Below are positions 1-9,560 of a stretch of 64,000 nucleotides of DNA, one piece after another (position 1 is the first letter of the stretch; each line of letters opens with the position of its first letter). The notes beneath the pieces are model-generated. The model was not told where the DNA came from. It saw nothing but the letters and a program-made list of their open reading frames with translations, and did no database searches. The position numbers were made by a program, and so were the translations under genes. Source of the DNA: Paenibacillus sambharensis (GTDB taxonomy: Bacteria > Bacillota > Bacilli > Paenibacillales > Paenibacillaceae); NCBI RefSeq assembly GCF_003233845.1, contig NZ_QKRB01000010.1, positions 1 through 64,000 of the forward strand, given 5' to 3'.

Positions 1-128
1 CCGCAAAAAGCCACGAACTGGCCGGTTCACCCTTAGTATGAAGGATTTCAGAAAGAGAAAAAAGACTATGATGACATTTTCATCATAGCCTGTGAGCCAG
101 AAAGGGTCATGAAAGTTTTATTACTTCG

Positions 129-2006
129 TTAGAATGAAGCGGAGAAGCGGACATGCCGGTTCTTTCCGGCTGACTTGGCTTGATATAACGCCAGATCCGC
201 TTGTTCCAGGATATCCTTCGGGTTCAGGGACTGTCCGGGAATTACGCTCGTTAAGCCAATACTAATCGTTACAACACCCGACACCTGGGAGTCCATATGC
301 GGAATATGGAGCTGCTCAATATGGCGGTTAAGCTCACCTGCCAGCTGTTCTGCCTGGAGGCCATCACAGCCTGGAAGGATGCAGACGAATTCCTCTCCGC
401 CGTATCTGGCGGCTAACCCGCCGGGCAATACGGATACCTGTTCGTGCAGAGTCTGCGCGACCTGCTTGAGGCATTCGTCCCCCATCAGATGGCCATACCG
501 GTCATTGTAGCGCTTGAAATCGTCGATATCGATATAGAAAAGTGTTAATGGCTCACTTCGCTGAGCACATAACGTGAACTGTTCCTCGAAATACTCATCG
601 AAATGCTTACGGTTTGCAATAGAGGTCAAACCATCTACAAGCACCATCTGCTCAAGCTTAAGATTAAGCTCCATCAGCTTATTATGGGAATGCTGTATCT
701 CCCTGGTTCGATCTTCGACCTTCTGCTCCAGCTCGTGATTTAACTCTGACAGCTCAGCCGTCAGCTGCTCCGAGAGGCTGAGGGAGGCAGAGAGGCGTTT
801 CGAGATCATGAGAGAGAAGCTAATAATGAATATGACAATACCGACCGGGTACAGGTTCAAGCCGGAATATTTCAGCATGAAGCCGAAGGTATCAATAATA
901 ATGCACGCAAGTAGTGACAGGATGCCAATGAAGCCGTAAACAGCACCTTCCCGTTTCCTCCGGGCCCCGTTAAGAATGACAACGAAGGAATAGAGTGCAC
1001 CCAGGATCATCAAGAGCTGGAAATAGATCAGGAATTGATAATAAACTCTTGTTTCCAGGAACAGTGTAAGAACGGTATACCCCGCTGCCACCAAGGTGCA
1101 GAAGGCAATAAACCGCCGGGAGCAATCCTTGGGATATAAACGGTACATCACCATTCCCCACAGCGGAACATGGAGGTATAGACTGATATACTCGATCTTC
1201 ATAGCCAAGCCCCAGTCAATAGAGGGAGCAAGCTTGGTCAGGAATACATCGCCTACCATCATGTAGCGAAGAGCTGCGACCACACAAAAGAGTCCGAAAT
1301 AGAAAAAATAGGAGTCCGTCTTTCTGAAGAGGCTAAGCCCGAGATGATAAATGCCTGATAAGAGCAGTATGCCGATCATCAAGGATTGAGAGATCACCTG
1401 TCTTACATAATCGGCATGAATATCTTTGGACAATCCTAACGTAACGGGTTCCCACATTCCGCCCGAATATTCATGATAATTGGATATTTGCAGGGTGATG
1501 GTAAAGTTGTTGTCTTCAGGCGAGAAATAGACGACCATAGGCTTCTTCTGCGGAACGCTTGTCTCCTTATTAATACCTACTTGCCCGTTGCGGGAGAGCA
1601 GCTTATCATCCACCCAGAGCTTGTAGCTGGAATACATGACGGGTACCTTAAGTCCGAGCACATCACTGGAGGGCCCGTTGTACACGTTAAGACGGAATGT
1701 TGCGTAGCCTTCTCTTGGAAGGGGTCTGCCGTTGATAAGATAGGACTCCCAGTTGCTCGGCATGACAATCATGCCTGTCGGCCGGACGCCGGATTGCTGC
1801 TCAAAGTCGCTTGGCGTAAGGAGGTGCTGCCAATAAAATATCCAGGAGCCCTCTAGCGGAATTAGAGGGGTCTCTTCAGTGCTCCAATGCGATAAATCAA
1901 GTATCCCGTCTATTGCATTAACGCCCTTCTCGGGAGGCAGTGTATTGCAGCCTTGCAAAACGACCGCCATCAACACGATTCCTATCCATAGCTTAAGCCG
2001 CATCAT
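129..2006 (-). CDS. 7TM-DISM-type membrane diguanylate cyclase (GGDEF)
   Basis: Probable diguanylate cyclase making c-di-GMP from GTP at the membrane. The N-terminus is a hydrophobic signal ending in LQGC, close to a lipobox although Q at -2 is unusual. An extracellular beta-rich region (about residues 30-200, 7TMR-DISM-like) and seven hydrophobic segments (about 205-405) follow, then a short coiled coil (about 410-455) and a GGDEF domain with the active-site variant GGEEF near residue 535. No RxxD inhibitory site is visible just before it. A GAGG ribosome site six bases upstream fits the first of two ATGs. The gene is transcribed away from gntR. The ligand of the sensor part cannot be read from sequence. 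Family call is firm; cyclase activity is inferred from the intact motif. Confidence 0.88.
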   Translation of the reverse strand: MMRLKLWIGIVLMAVVLQGCNTLPPEKGVNAIDGILDLSHWSTEETPLIPLEGSWIFYWQHLLTPSDFEQQSGVRPTGMIVMPSNWESYLINGRPLPREGYATFRLNVYNGPSSDVLGLKVPVMYSSYKLWVDDKLLSRNGQVGINKETSVPQKKPMVVYFSPEDNNFTITLQISNYHEYSGGMWEPVTLGLSKDIHADYVRQVISQSLMIGILLLSGIYHLGLSLFRKTDSYFFYFGLFCVVAALRYMMVGDVFLTKLAPSIDWGLAMKIEYISLYLHVPLWGMVMYRLYPKDCSRRFIAFCTLVAAGYTVLTLFLETRVYYQFLIYFQLLMILGALYSFVVILNGARRKREGAVYGFIGILSLLACIIIDTFGFMLKYSGLNLYPVGIVIFIISFSLMISKRLSASLSLSEQLTAELSELNHELEQKVEDRTREIQHSHNKLMELNLKLEQMVLVDGLTSIANRKHFDEYFEEQFTLCAQRSEPLTLFYIDIDDFKRYNDRYGHLMGDECLKQVAQTLHEQVSVLPGGLAARYGGEEFVCILPGCDGLQAEQLAGELNRHIEQLHIPHMDSQVSGVVTISIGLTSVIPGQSLNPKDILEQADLALYQAKSAGKNRHVRFSASF

Positions 2007-2177
2007 GATGTTCCTCTCTGGTTGTTCGAGTTTTCACCCGCATAATTCGACGCAGAACGACAAATTCCCTGCAAGCGCCAGCAATTCTAATGTTTCCCGT
2101 TGGCGTTATTACACACTGTCAAAGAAAATTAACTTTTCCCAATCCGCCAGGGGGCAGTTATTCGCCTTCAGTTGCGC

Positions 2178-2183
2178 TATAAT
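2178..2183 (+). promoter_or_regulatory. Candidate -10 box for the gntR gene
   Basis: A perfect TATAAT lies 36 bases before the ATG of the GntR-family gene. No convincing -35 hexamer is seen at 16-18 bases, so this is a positional guess. Confidence 0.35.
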
Positions 2184-2218
2184 TAGCGGTAAACGACACC
2201 TGGATAGGGGAGCACGGC

Positions 2219-2941
2219 ATGGGAGAGCTAGTCTATAAGCAGATTGCGGATGACTTGAAGAAGAGGATTTTTGCCGGGCAGTTCCGGGATATGAGGCTGC
2301 CGGATGAGCGTACCCTTGCCAGAACATACGAGGTGAGTCTCAGCTCGGTGAAGCGGGCTCTGACCAAGATGGAGCATGCAGGTATTATTTTCAAGAAGCG
2401 CGGATCAGGAACGTATATCAATCCGCTCTATATTAAGAACGAATCGATCTTTAATTACGAAGGTTCCAATCTCGGCGTAACGGATAACTTTCAGATGAAC
2501 GGCAAGAAGCCCAGGATTAAGGTGCTCAGCTTCGAGGTGATCCCGCCGACAGAGGAGCTGCAGCAGGAGCTGTTCCTGATGCCTCATGATTTTGTTTACA
2601 AGATTGTCCGCCTGCGCCTGTTTGATGAGGAGCCCTTCATGATCGAGACCGGCTATATTCCCATCAAGATAGTACAGGATTTAAATCAGACGATTATCGA
2701 GGGGTCGATATTTAATTACCTGGAGGAGTCGCGGAATCTATCCGTGACGAAGTCCTTCCTGTCCATCTTCGCAGAGCCGTCTAATCCGGAGGACCGGCAA
2801 CTGCTGCACCTGCAGGACAATGAGCCGGTCGGCATTATGGAGGGCATCTTCTTCCTCGACAACGGGACGCCCTTTGAGTATTCCCATATGCGGTTTCACT
2901 ACAAATATTTAAAGTTCAATACCTTTGTATCTGTTCAATGA
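2219..2941 (+). CDS. GntR family (HutC/UTRA) transcriptional regulator
   Basis: One-component DNA-binding repressor or activator. Residues 1-70 form a GntR winged helix (YKQIADDLKKRI..., then a recognition region around SLSSVKRALTKME and a GSGTYI wing). Residues about 85-238 match a UTRA effector domain, which in this subfamily binds small phosphorylated or sugar ligands. An AGGGGAG ribosome site precedes the ATG. The stop codon runs into a terminator. It sits 200 bases upstream of the phosphoketolase gene on the same strand, and a perfect inverted repeat lies between them, so control of that gene is the natural inference; it is not shown. Confidence 0.9.
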   Translation: MGELVYKQIADDLKKRIFAGQFRDMRLPDERTLARTYEVSLSSVKRALTKMEHAGIIFKKRGSGTYINPLYIKNESIFNYEGSNLGVTDNFQMNGKKPRIKVLSFEVIPPTEELQQELFLMPHDFVYKIVRLRLFDEEPFMIETGYIPIKIVQDLNQTIIEGSIFNYLEESRNLSVTKSFLSIFAEPSNPEDRQLLHLQDNEPVGIMEGIFFLDNGTPFEYSHMRFHYKYLKFNTFVSVQ

Positions 2942-2980
2942 AATAAGGCCATCACGGTTAACGTGGGCCTTATTTTTTTT
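2942..2980 (+). terminator. Rho-independent terminator after gntR
   Basis: Stem AATAAGGCC / GGCCTTATT with an inner CACG/CGTG pairing and a run of eight T. It starts directly after the stop codon. Confidence 0.85.
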
Positions 2981-3060
2981 TCTGTGGGGCGGCTTTTCCT
3001 TCAATTTTGGGGTAGGGGTTGTGATTTTTTATTCACCGACTATGTTCCAAAATTCACAAT

Positions 3061-3076
3061 ATTGATACGCATCAAT
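3061..3076. promoter_or_regulatory. Palindromic candidate operator upstream of phosphoketolase
   Basis: ATTGAT-ACGC-ATCAAT is a perfect 6-bp inverted repeat about 95 bases before the chosen phosphoketolase start, between it and the GntR gene. Its position suits an operator. Binding by the adjacent GntR protein is inference. Confidence 0.4.
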
Positions 3077-3168
3077 TGTTCGAAAAGATGTATTCTAATA
3101 GCGAAACGATAAGATGCAATCGCAAATAGAGAATTAGAAATCAAATGAACAACATGGGAGTGGATGAG

Positions 3169-5556
3169 ATGCTAGTATCAGCCGGGAATGTTGACTACTC
3201 ATCAAAGACGTATTTGGATAAGCTCGACGCTTATTGGCGGGCAACCAACTATATTTCGGTAGGACAGCTTTACTTGAAGGATAACCCTTTGCTGAAGGAG
3301 CCGCTTAAAGACTCAGACGTCAAGATCAAGCCGATTGGACACTGGGGAACGATCCCGGGCCAGAACTTTATCTATGCTCATCTGAACCGTGTCATCACCA
3401 AGTATGATGTGAACATGTTCTATATCGAAGGACCAGGTCACGGCGGCCAGGTTATGGTATCGAACTCCTACCTTGACGGAAGCTATACCGAGATCTATCC
3501 GGAGATCACGCAGGACATTCCAGGTCTGAAGAAGCTGTTCAAGCAGTTCTCATTCCCTGGCGGTGTTGCATCCCATGCCGCTCCAGAAACACCAGGCTCG
3601 ATCCATGAAGGCGGCGAATTAGGCTATGCTCTGTCCCATGGTGTAGGCGCAATTCTTGATAACCCGGATTTGATATCGGCTGTTGTGATCGGTGACGGCG
3701 AGGCAGAGACTGGTCCGTTAGCGGCTTCCTGGTTCTCCAACCGTTTCATCAACCCAATCACTGACGGCGCAGCGCTGCCAATCCTGCATTTGAATGGTTT
3801 TAAGATCAGCAACCCGACAATTCTCTCCCGCATGTCCAATGAAGAGATGACCGCTTATTTCAAAGGTATGGGATGGGAGCCATTCTTCGTTGAAGGTGAA
3901 GATCCGGCTCATATGCATCCGGCTATGGCAGAAGCACTGGATGCCATTATTGAAAGAATTCAAGCTATCCAGCGGAATGCCCGGGAAAACAATGATCAGA
4001 CACGTCCGGTATGGCCGATGCTGGTGTTCCGTTCTCCTAAAGGCTGGACGGGTCCGAAGGAATGGGGCGGCGTGCCGAACACCAACTCGTTCCGTGCGCA
4101 CCAGGTTCCAATTCCGGTTGACCAGAAGAATATGCAGCATGCGCCAGCTCTGTTAGAGTGGCTGAACAGCTATCGCCCGCAGGAGTTGTTCGATTACGAG
4201 ACAGGACGGCTGAAGCCTGAAATTGCGGAGATTCTTCCGAAGGGCAATAGACGTATGGGCAAGAATCCGGTTACGGATGCGGGCAATCTGACGAAGGAAT
4301 TGAAGCTGCCTGACTTCCGCGATTATGTACTTGATAACTCTGCCCAGGGCCAAGTAATTGCACAGGATATGGCGGTGCTCGGTAAATATATTAGAGACGT
4401 TGTCGCGCTTAATGAAGACAACCGGAATTTCCGGATCTTCGGACCGGATGAGACGATGTCCAACCGGCTGGGGCCGGTATTCGAAGTCACGAAGCGCCAG
4501 TGGCTTGACCAGATTATTGAACCAAACGATGAATTCATGGCTCCTTACGGCCGTGTTATTGACTCGCAGCTGTCCGAACATCAGGCGGAAGGCATACTGG
4601 AAGGCTACGTATTAACAGGCCGTCACGGCTTCTTCCACAGCTATGAAGCCTTCCTGCGTGTCGTTGATTCGATGATCACCCAGCACTTCAAATGGCTGCG
4701 CAAGGCAACCGATCAGGGATGGCGTGCCGATATCCCTTCGCTGAACGTTGTCGCGACTTCGACGGTGTTCCAGCAGGACCACAACGGCTATACGCATCAG
4801 GATCCTGGCTTGCTCGGCCACCTGGCAGACAAGAAGCCGGAGTTTATCCGTGAGTACCTGCCTGCCGATGCCAACTCCCTGCTTGCTGTCTTCGATACGA
4901 TCTTGAATGACCGCCAGAAGATCAACCTGATCGTATCATCCAAGCATCCGCGTCCGCAGTGGTTCTCAGCTGATGAAGCGAAGGAATTGGTGGACAAAGG
5001 CTTGAAGATCATCGACTGGGCAAGTACGGACAAAGGCCAGGAGCCGGATGTCGTATTCGCTTCCGCCGGTACCGAGCCGACGATGGAAACACTGGCTGCC
5101 ATCTCGATCCTGAATGAGAAGCTGCCTGATCTCAAGATCCGTTATATTAACGTAGTGGACCTGCTGAAGCTGAGAAGCCAGAAGCTTGATCCGCGCGGTC
5201 TGTCCGACGAAGAGTTTGTGCAATTCTTCACAAAGGATAAGCCAATTGTCTTCGCCTTCCACGGCTATGAAGGCCTGATCAAGGATCTGTTCTTTGAGCG
5301 CCAGAACCATAACCTGCATGTTCACGGATACCGGGAAAACGGCGACATCACAACCCCGTTCGATATGCGTGTCCTGAATCAGATGGACCGGTTTGACCTC
5401 GTGAAGGAAGCGGTTCTTAACCTGCCGGACGCTGGCAAGTATACGGCAATCGTGGAAGAGATGGATGCCATCATCGCGAAGCATCACCGTTACATTCGTG
5501 AAGAGGGTATTGATCTGCCGGAAGTTGAAAGCTGGGTATGGAAAGCACTGAAGTAA
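3169..5556 (+). CDS. xfp: Phosphoketolase (xylulose-5-phosphate/fructose-6-phosphate)
   Basis: TPP-dependent cytoplasmic enzyme that splits xylulose 5-phosphate (and often fructose 6-phosphate) with phosphate into acetyl phosphate plus glyceraldehyde 3-phosphate or erythrose 4-phosphate. About 795 residues, the normal family length. Recognisable blocks are [27 protein letters not shown], the TPP/Mg region [24 protein letters not shown], and [12 protein letters not shown] in the C-terminal half. The open frame begins at 3145, but ATG 3169 has a GGGAG site eight bases upstream whereas 3145 has none, so I chose 3169. It follows a GntR gene and ends at a terminator. Whether the substrate is Xu5P only or both sugars cannot be decided here. 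Confidence 0.95.
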   Translation: MLVSAGNVDYSSKTYLDKLDAYWRATNYISVGQLYLKDNPLLKEPLKDSDVKIKPIGHWGTIPGQNFIYAHLNRVITKYDVNMFYIEGPGHGGQVMVSNSYLDGSYTEIYPEITQDIPGLKKLFKQFSFPGGVASHAAPETPGSIHEGGELGYALSHGVGAILDNPDLISAVVIGDGEAETGPLAASWFSNRFINPITDGAALPILHLNGFKISNPTILSRMSNEEMTAYFKGMGWEPFFVEGEDPAHMHPAMAEALDAIIERIQAIQRNARENNDQTRPVWPMLVFRSPKGWTGPKEWGGVPNTNSFRAHQVPIPVDQKNMQHAPALLEWLNSYRPQELFDYETGRLKPEIAEILPKGNRRMGKNPVTDAGNLTKELKLPDFRDYVLDNSAQGQVIAQDMAVLGKYIRDVVALNEDNRNFRIFGPDETMSNRLGPVFEVTKRQWLDQIIEPNDEFMAPYGRVIDSQLSEHQAEGILEGYVLTGRHGFFHSYEAFLRVVDSMITQHFKWLRKATDQGWRADIPSLNVVATSTVFQQDHNGYTHQDPGLLGHLADKKPEFIREYLPADANSLLAVFDTILNDRQKINLIVSSKHPRPQWFSADEAKELVDKGLKIIDWASTDKGQEPDVVFASAGTEPTMETLAAISILNEKLPDLKIRYINVVDLLKLRSQKLDPRGLSDEEFVQFFTKDKPIVFAFHGYEGLIKDLFFERQNHNLHVHGYRENGDITTPFDMRVLNQMDRFDLVKEAVLNLPDAGKYTAIVEEMDAIIAKHHRYIREEGIDLPEVESWVWKALK

Positions 5557-5594
5557 GGCGTATTAACTGTATCTGTGCAGAGTGAGTAAAGCAG

Positions 5595-5630
5595 CCCTGG
5601 TGGGAAATCCGCCAGGGTTTGTTTATTTTT
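5595..5630 (+). terminator. Terminator after xfp
   Basis: Nine-bp stem CCCTGGTGG / CCGCCAGGG (one G-U pair), loop of five, followed by a T-rich stretch. Confidence 0.8.
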
Positions 5631-5723
5631 ACCCGGGTGGTAGTCACAGCGTCTAATGATTTCACACAGAATTAACAGAACAGGGTTATACTGGGGGAAC
5701 CGGTAATGGCATAAGGTGAAGGG

Positions 5724-6284
5724 GTGGAAATCATCGGACTCATCATAACGGCTGTTTGCGCATTGGTTATCGTATCTTTAATTATTATTCTGTTGGGCTA
5801 TTGGGACCAGCATCACACCCAGAATAAGTTGATTGAAATGGGGGCCATTGCCTCCTGCGGCGCTTATCATGTGGGCGGCGTGCCGGGCGTACCTGCACCG
5901 GCCAAGGTGAAGCTCTATATCGGAGCCGACCGGCTCATGATCAAATATAAGCGGCAGACGCACGTTATCCCTGTAAATTCAATTACAGCGGCCAAGGATC
6001 TGGCACGAAGCAAGGAGAAGCTCGATTATATGAGAGAGCACGGTCTTCTGTATCCGGATTCTCCTGACGGCCTGCTGCTTGGACCTATGATGGAGCTGAT
6101 GGACCCGGAAGAGGGGCCAAGGATTTTCAAGAGGATCTCAAGCTACCTGCTGCTTAATTATCTTGTTAACAACCAGCTTAAGGCGATGGCGTTTGGCTTC
6201 GATCAGGTAGAGGATTACCGCCCGTTCGATGAATTTTATCCACGTCTGCTGGGCCGTATGGAGAGCAGTAAGATCTACGGATAG
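5724..6284 (+). CDS. Membrane-anchored protein of unknown function
   Basis: I do not recognise this family. GTG start with an AAGGTGAAGGG ribosome site. Residues 3-25 form one transmembrane helix, followed by a cytoplasmic-looking region with a GGVPGVPAPAKVKLYIG segment that resembles a small beta domain, then a mixed charged helical C-terminus ending in LLGRMESSKIYG. It stands alone between two terminators, so it is probably monocistronic. No enzyme motif is visible. Confidence 0.7.
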   Translation: MEIIGLIITAVCALVIVSLIIILLGYWDQHHTQNKLIEMGAIASCGAYHVGGVPGVPAPAKVKLYIGADRLMIKYKRQTHVIPVNSITAAKDLARSKEKLDYMREHGLLYPDSPDGLLLGPMMELMDPEEGPRIFKRISSYLLLNYLVNNQLKAMAFGFDQVEDYRPFDEFYPRLLGRMESSKIYG

Positions 6285-6400
6285 ATACCGGCGGAAGTTG
6301 ATTCTACACCCATGCGCCGTATTCCCGGCTCCTTTACGAACCGCTGGCAGTAATGCTAAACTTATGAAAAAGACAGGTGCCGTTCACCGGCATGCGAAGA

Positions 6401-6441
6401 GGCCGTTAGCTGTGTTCAGCTGATGGCCTTATTCGTTGTTT
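6401..6441 (+). terminator. Stem-loop terminator
   Basis: Twelve-bp stem GGCCGTTAGCTG / CAGCTGATGGCC (two G-U pairs) with a TGTT loop at 6401-6428, then a T-rich tail. It separates the unknown membrane protein from the two-component pair. Confidence 0.7.
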
Positions 6442-6570
6442 GCGAAAGGCCAGCGGCAGCAATTTTAAAACAATCTTAAGATTTATCCTCGCTAACTATT
6501 AGGAATCGGTCTTTACAATGGAATTATCGAACAGAAGAGACAGCAATGGGACAAGAGAGGGGGCGCAGAC

Positions 6571-7266
6571 ATGGTGGACAGCTATCGTGTGCTGGTCGTC
6601 GATGATGATAAGGAAATAAGGGACGCTATAGAGATTTATCTGAAGAATGAAGGCATTACGGTGGTGAAGGCTCAGGATGGGATCGAAGCGATTGAGGTGT
6701 TGAATGAACAGGATATTCACCTCATTATTCTCGATATCATGATGCCAAGGCAGGACGGAATCACCACGACGTTCAAAATCAGGGAGAGCAAGAATATCCC
6801 GATTATTATGCTGAGTGCCAAGAGTGAGGATATGGACAAGGTGTGGGGACTTCAGGTCGGGGCGGACGATTATGTCACGAAGCCGTTTAATCCGCTTGAG
6901 CTGCTTGCCCGGGTGAAATCTCAGCTTAGAAGGTATGTGACACTGGGCCATTACGATGGCGCGCAGAAGCTGGTGAACCTGAACGGGCTGACATTGGACC
7001 AGACGGCCAAGGAGGTAGCGGTTCATGGCGAGGTCGTGAAGCTCACGCCGATCGAATACAAGATTGTAGAGCTGCTCATGCTTCATGCAGGAAGGGTGTT
7101 CTCCATCAGCGAGATCTATGAAAGGGTGTGGAAGGAGCCGGGCTTTAATGCCGAGAATACGGTAGCCGTCCATATCCGCAAGATTAGGGAGAAGATTGAG
7201 ATTGACCCGAAGAATCCGAGATTTTTGAAGGTGGTATGGGGAATTGGATACAAGATGGAAAAATAA
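6571..7266 (+). CDS. OmpR/VanR-type response regulator
   Basis: Two-component response regulator of 231 residues. The receiver domain spans residues 5-120 with acidic pocket D11-D13, phospho-acceptor D55 (LIILDIMMP) and the conserved K near position 105 (YVTKPFNP). The winged-helix DNA-binding domain spans about 130-230 (KLTPIEYKIVELLM ... VAVHIRKIREKIE ... VVWGIGYKME). An AGAGGGGG site precedes the ATG. The 3' end overlaps the kinase gene by 23 bases, so translation is likely coupled. The target genes are unknown; no transporter lies next to the pair. Confidence 0.93.
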   Translation: MVDSYRVLVVDDDKEIRDAIEIYLKNEGITVVKAQDGIEAIEVLNEQDIHLIILDIMMPRQDGITTTFKIRESKNIPIIMLSAKSEDMDKVWGLQVGADDYVTKPFNPLELLARVKSQLRRYVTLGHYDGAQKLVNLNGLTLDQTAKEVAVHGEVVKLTPIEYKIVELLMLHAGRVFSISEIYERVWKEPGFNAENTVAVHIRKIREKIEIDPKNPRFLKVVWGIGYKMEK

Positions 7267-9466
7267 AGCGCTCCTCGCGGCCTGGCTGCTGCTGTTTACC
7301 TATGGAATGAGCGGAATTCTGACCCTGTTCTCGGACGGAAGCATGTATATCCGCAACAATTATTTCAATACGTCTGAGTTCAGGATGGAGCTGGACCGGT
7401 TCATTGACTATCTGAGCCTGTATGAGCTGAACACACTCTCCAAGGAGGAATTGAAGCAGCAGATTACGGTCTCTCCCGAGGAGATTGAGGAGCATCGTTA
7501 CCGCTATGGGGATTTGTCCGAGCAGGTTGCGAGTATTAAGCAGCAGTATGCGGGTCAGATAGAGGAAGCCCGGGCATCGGGTGAAGATGAGGTCGCGGCC
7601 TTTTATAAGGCGGAGCGTGACCGGAAGATACAGGATATTACCGAGAACTTTCAGAGTGATGACCATGTGAAGGCGAAGATCGTCAAGGAGAAGGAGCAGC
7701 GAATCGACCAGCAGTACAAGGAGTTTGAAAGCTTGAAGTCCGAGTCTGTTCAAGATTTAGCGGCCTTTACTTATTACTTCACAGAGGCGGAAACTGGCAA
7801 AGTCTTTACCAATACAAAGGTTGAAGAGCGGGCGGATAAGGGCATAGAACCGAAGCATATGCTGTTTGTCCAGCGGTATCAACCGCTGCGTATTGAGGGC
7901 CGGCCATTCTGGTACGGTATTTCCAGCGAACTGGCCGAGCTTATTGATGCTTCGAGGAGAGGCAGCGTGTTCACCGGTGAAATCGGAATATCCAATACGG
8001 CACCGGAAAACAGTTACGTACTTGTAAACTATTATGACTATGGATTCAAACGCCTTGCCTTCTATATCTATACCATCATGGGGGCTGCAGCTTTTGTGTA
8101 CAGCATCATTGTATACCGGAGAAGGAAGCACTCGTATGTTGAGGTGGCTGGCTTAGAGAAGCTGGAGCCCTACTACCGGCAAATTCCGCTTGATATTAGA
8201 GCGGTTGTGCTCATTCTTCTGGGCCTGCTGACAGGCACGCTGCTGTTATCGGCAGACAGTAATTTCTATAGGCAGGATGCCTATGGCATCATAACCGATT
8301 CGCTTACTCATCTGGTGGTGTGCACCATCTTCGTATCGCTCGTCCTGATACAGGGGATCTGGCTGAAGCGGGAATTCAGCAGCTGGCCGGAGGTGGGCAG
8401 TGCTTGGCGCAGGGCATTTGTCCATAAGGTGTACCAGAAGCTTAAGGATGTCTTCCTGGTCAGATCAATTGCGCTGCAGTGGATCATGATGATGGCGTTC
8501 GTCTTTATCATGGGGCTGGGCTTTGCCGTTCTGATGATAGAGCCGGAGCCAGAAGTCTTCATTATCTACACGCTGATGCTCCTTTTCCTTGGTCTCCCCA
8601 TTCTAGTGGCGATGGTCCGGCGAATCGGTTACTTTAATCAGATTGTCCATCAGTCGTCTCTTATGGCTGCTGGCGATTACCAGCAGGACCTGCCGGTCAA
8701 GGGGAGATCGGCGCTGGCGAGGCTGGCCGGGAATATCAACATAATGAAGGGCGGGATCCGGTCATCGCAGAAGGAACAGGCCAAGAGCGAGCGGCTGAAG
8801 ACGGAGCTTATTACGAATGTCAGCCATGACCTGCGGACACCGCTTACCTCAATCATTACGTATACGAAGCTGCTCAAAAAAGGCGACCTGTCCGAGGAGG
8901 ACCGGTCCGCATTCGTGGAGATCCTGGACCGGAAATCGCAGCGCCTGAAGGTGCTGATTGATGACCTGTTCGAGGCTACCAAGATGGCCAGCGGGCATAT
9001 TGAGCTTGCCAGGGAAAGGGTAGATCTCGTGCAGCTGCTGGAGCAGGCGCTGGCGGAGCATGAAGAAGCCATCAATGCTTCGGCACTGCAGTTCCGGACC
9101 TCAGTCCCGGATACACCAGTCGTGGCAATTGTGGATGGCCAGAAGCTGTGGCGTGTCTTCGACAATCTGATTGGCAACTGTCTGAAGTATTCGCTGGAAA
9201 ACACGCGGGTGTATATTTCGATGAAGATTGAGGGCGGCCAAGCGGTTATCACCTTCAAGAACGTGGCGAAGTATGAGCTGAGTGAGAATATCGACGAGTT
9301 GTTCGAGCGGTTCAAGCGCGGCGATGCATCCCGGCATACGGAAGGCTCGGGTCTCGGGCTTGCCATTGCCAAATCGATTATGGATTTGCATGACGCCCAG
9401 ATGGACATTGACGTGGATGGCGATTTGTTCAAGGTTATAATCACCGTGGACCTGGAGGGCAGATAG
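7244..9466 (+). CDS. Sensor histidine kinase with large extracellular coiled-coil region
   Basis: Partner kinase of the preceding regulator, 740 residues from a TTG start inside the regulator gene. One TM helix at about 7-28, a long charged, partly coiled-coil extracellular segment (about 30-265), then five more hydrophobic helices between about 268 and 457, a HAMP-like linker, HisKA with phospho-acceptor H528 (NVSHDLRTPLTS) and an ATPase domain with N-box NLIGNCLKYSLEN and G2 box EGSGLGLAIAKS. The DxGxG G1 box is replaced by a FKNVAKYELSEN-type segment, a feature I associate with a VanS/BceS-distant group in Firmicutes. The signal sensed is unknown. Confidence 0.9.
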   Translation: MDTRWKNKALLAAWLLLFTYGMSGILTLFSDGSMYIRNNYFNTSEFRMELDRFIDYLSLYELNTLSKEELKQQITVSPEEIEEHRYRYGDLSEQVASIKQQYAGQIEEARASGEDEVAAFYKAERDRKIQDITENFQSDDHVKAKIVKEKEQRIDQQYKEFESLKSESVQDLAAFTYYFTEAETGKVFTNTKVEERADKGIEPKHMLFVQRYQPLRIEGRPFWYGISSELAELIDASRRGSVFTGEIGISNTAPENSYVLVNYYDYGFKRLAFYIYTIMGAAAFVYSIIVYRRRKHSYVEVAGLEKLEPYYRQIPLDIRAVVLILLGLLTGTLLLSADSNFYRQDAYGIITDSLTHLVVCTIFVSLVLIQGIWLKREFSSWPEVGSAWRRAFVHKVYQKLKDVFLVRSIALQWIMMMAFVFIMGLGFAVLMIEPEPEVFIIYTLMLLFLGLPILVAMVRRIGYFNQIVHQSSLMAAGDYQQDLPVKGRSALARLAGNINIMKGGIRSSQKEQAKSERLKTELITNVSHDLRTPLTSIITYTKLLKKGDLSEEDRSAFVEILDRKSQRLKVLIDDLFEATKMASGHIELARERVDLVQLLEQALAEHEEAINASALQFRTSVPDTPVVAIVDGQKLWRVFDNLIGNCLKYSLENTRVYISMKIEGGQAVITFKNVAKYELSENIDELFERFKRGDASRHTEGSGLGLAIAKSIMDLHDAQMDIDVDGDLFKVIITVDLEGR

Positions 9467-9489
9467 ATCAATAGGCAGACGCATATGGG

Positions 9490-9535
9490 AAGCCGGGAAG
9501 CCGCCTTAAGTGGCGGAATCCCGGCTTTGTTGTGT
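9490..9535. terminator. Convergent terminator between kinase and pectate lyase
   Basis: Interrupted stem AAGCCGGGA..CCGCC / GGCGG..TCCCGGCTT with a T-rich tail on the plus strand. It lies between two converging genes and may serve both. Confidence 0.7.
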
Positions 9536-9560
9536 TCTTACTGTGTCTTAAGTCCGTCCC

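Noticed and set aside
3114-3129. cre site for xfp
   Set aside because: ATGCAATCGCAAATAG misses the consensus at two of the fixed or W positions; noted in a finding only.
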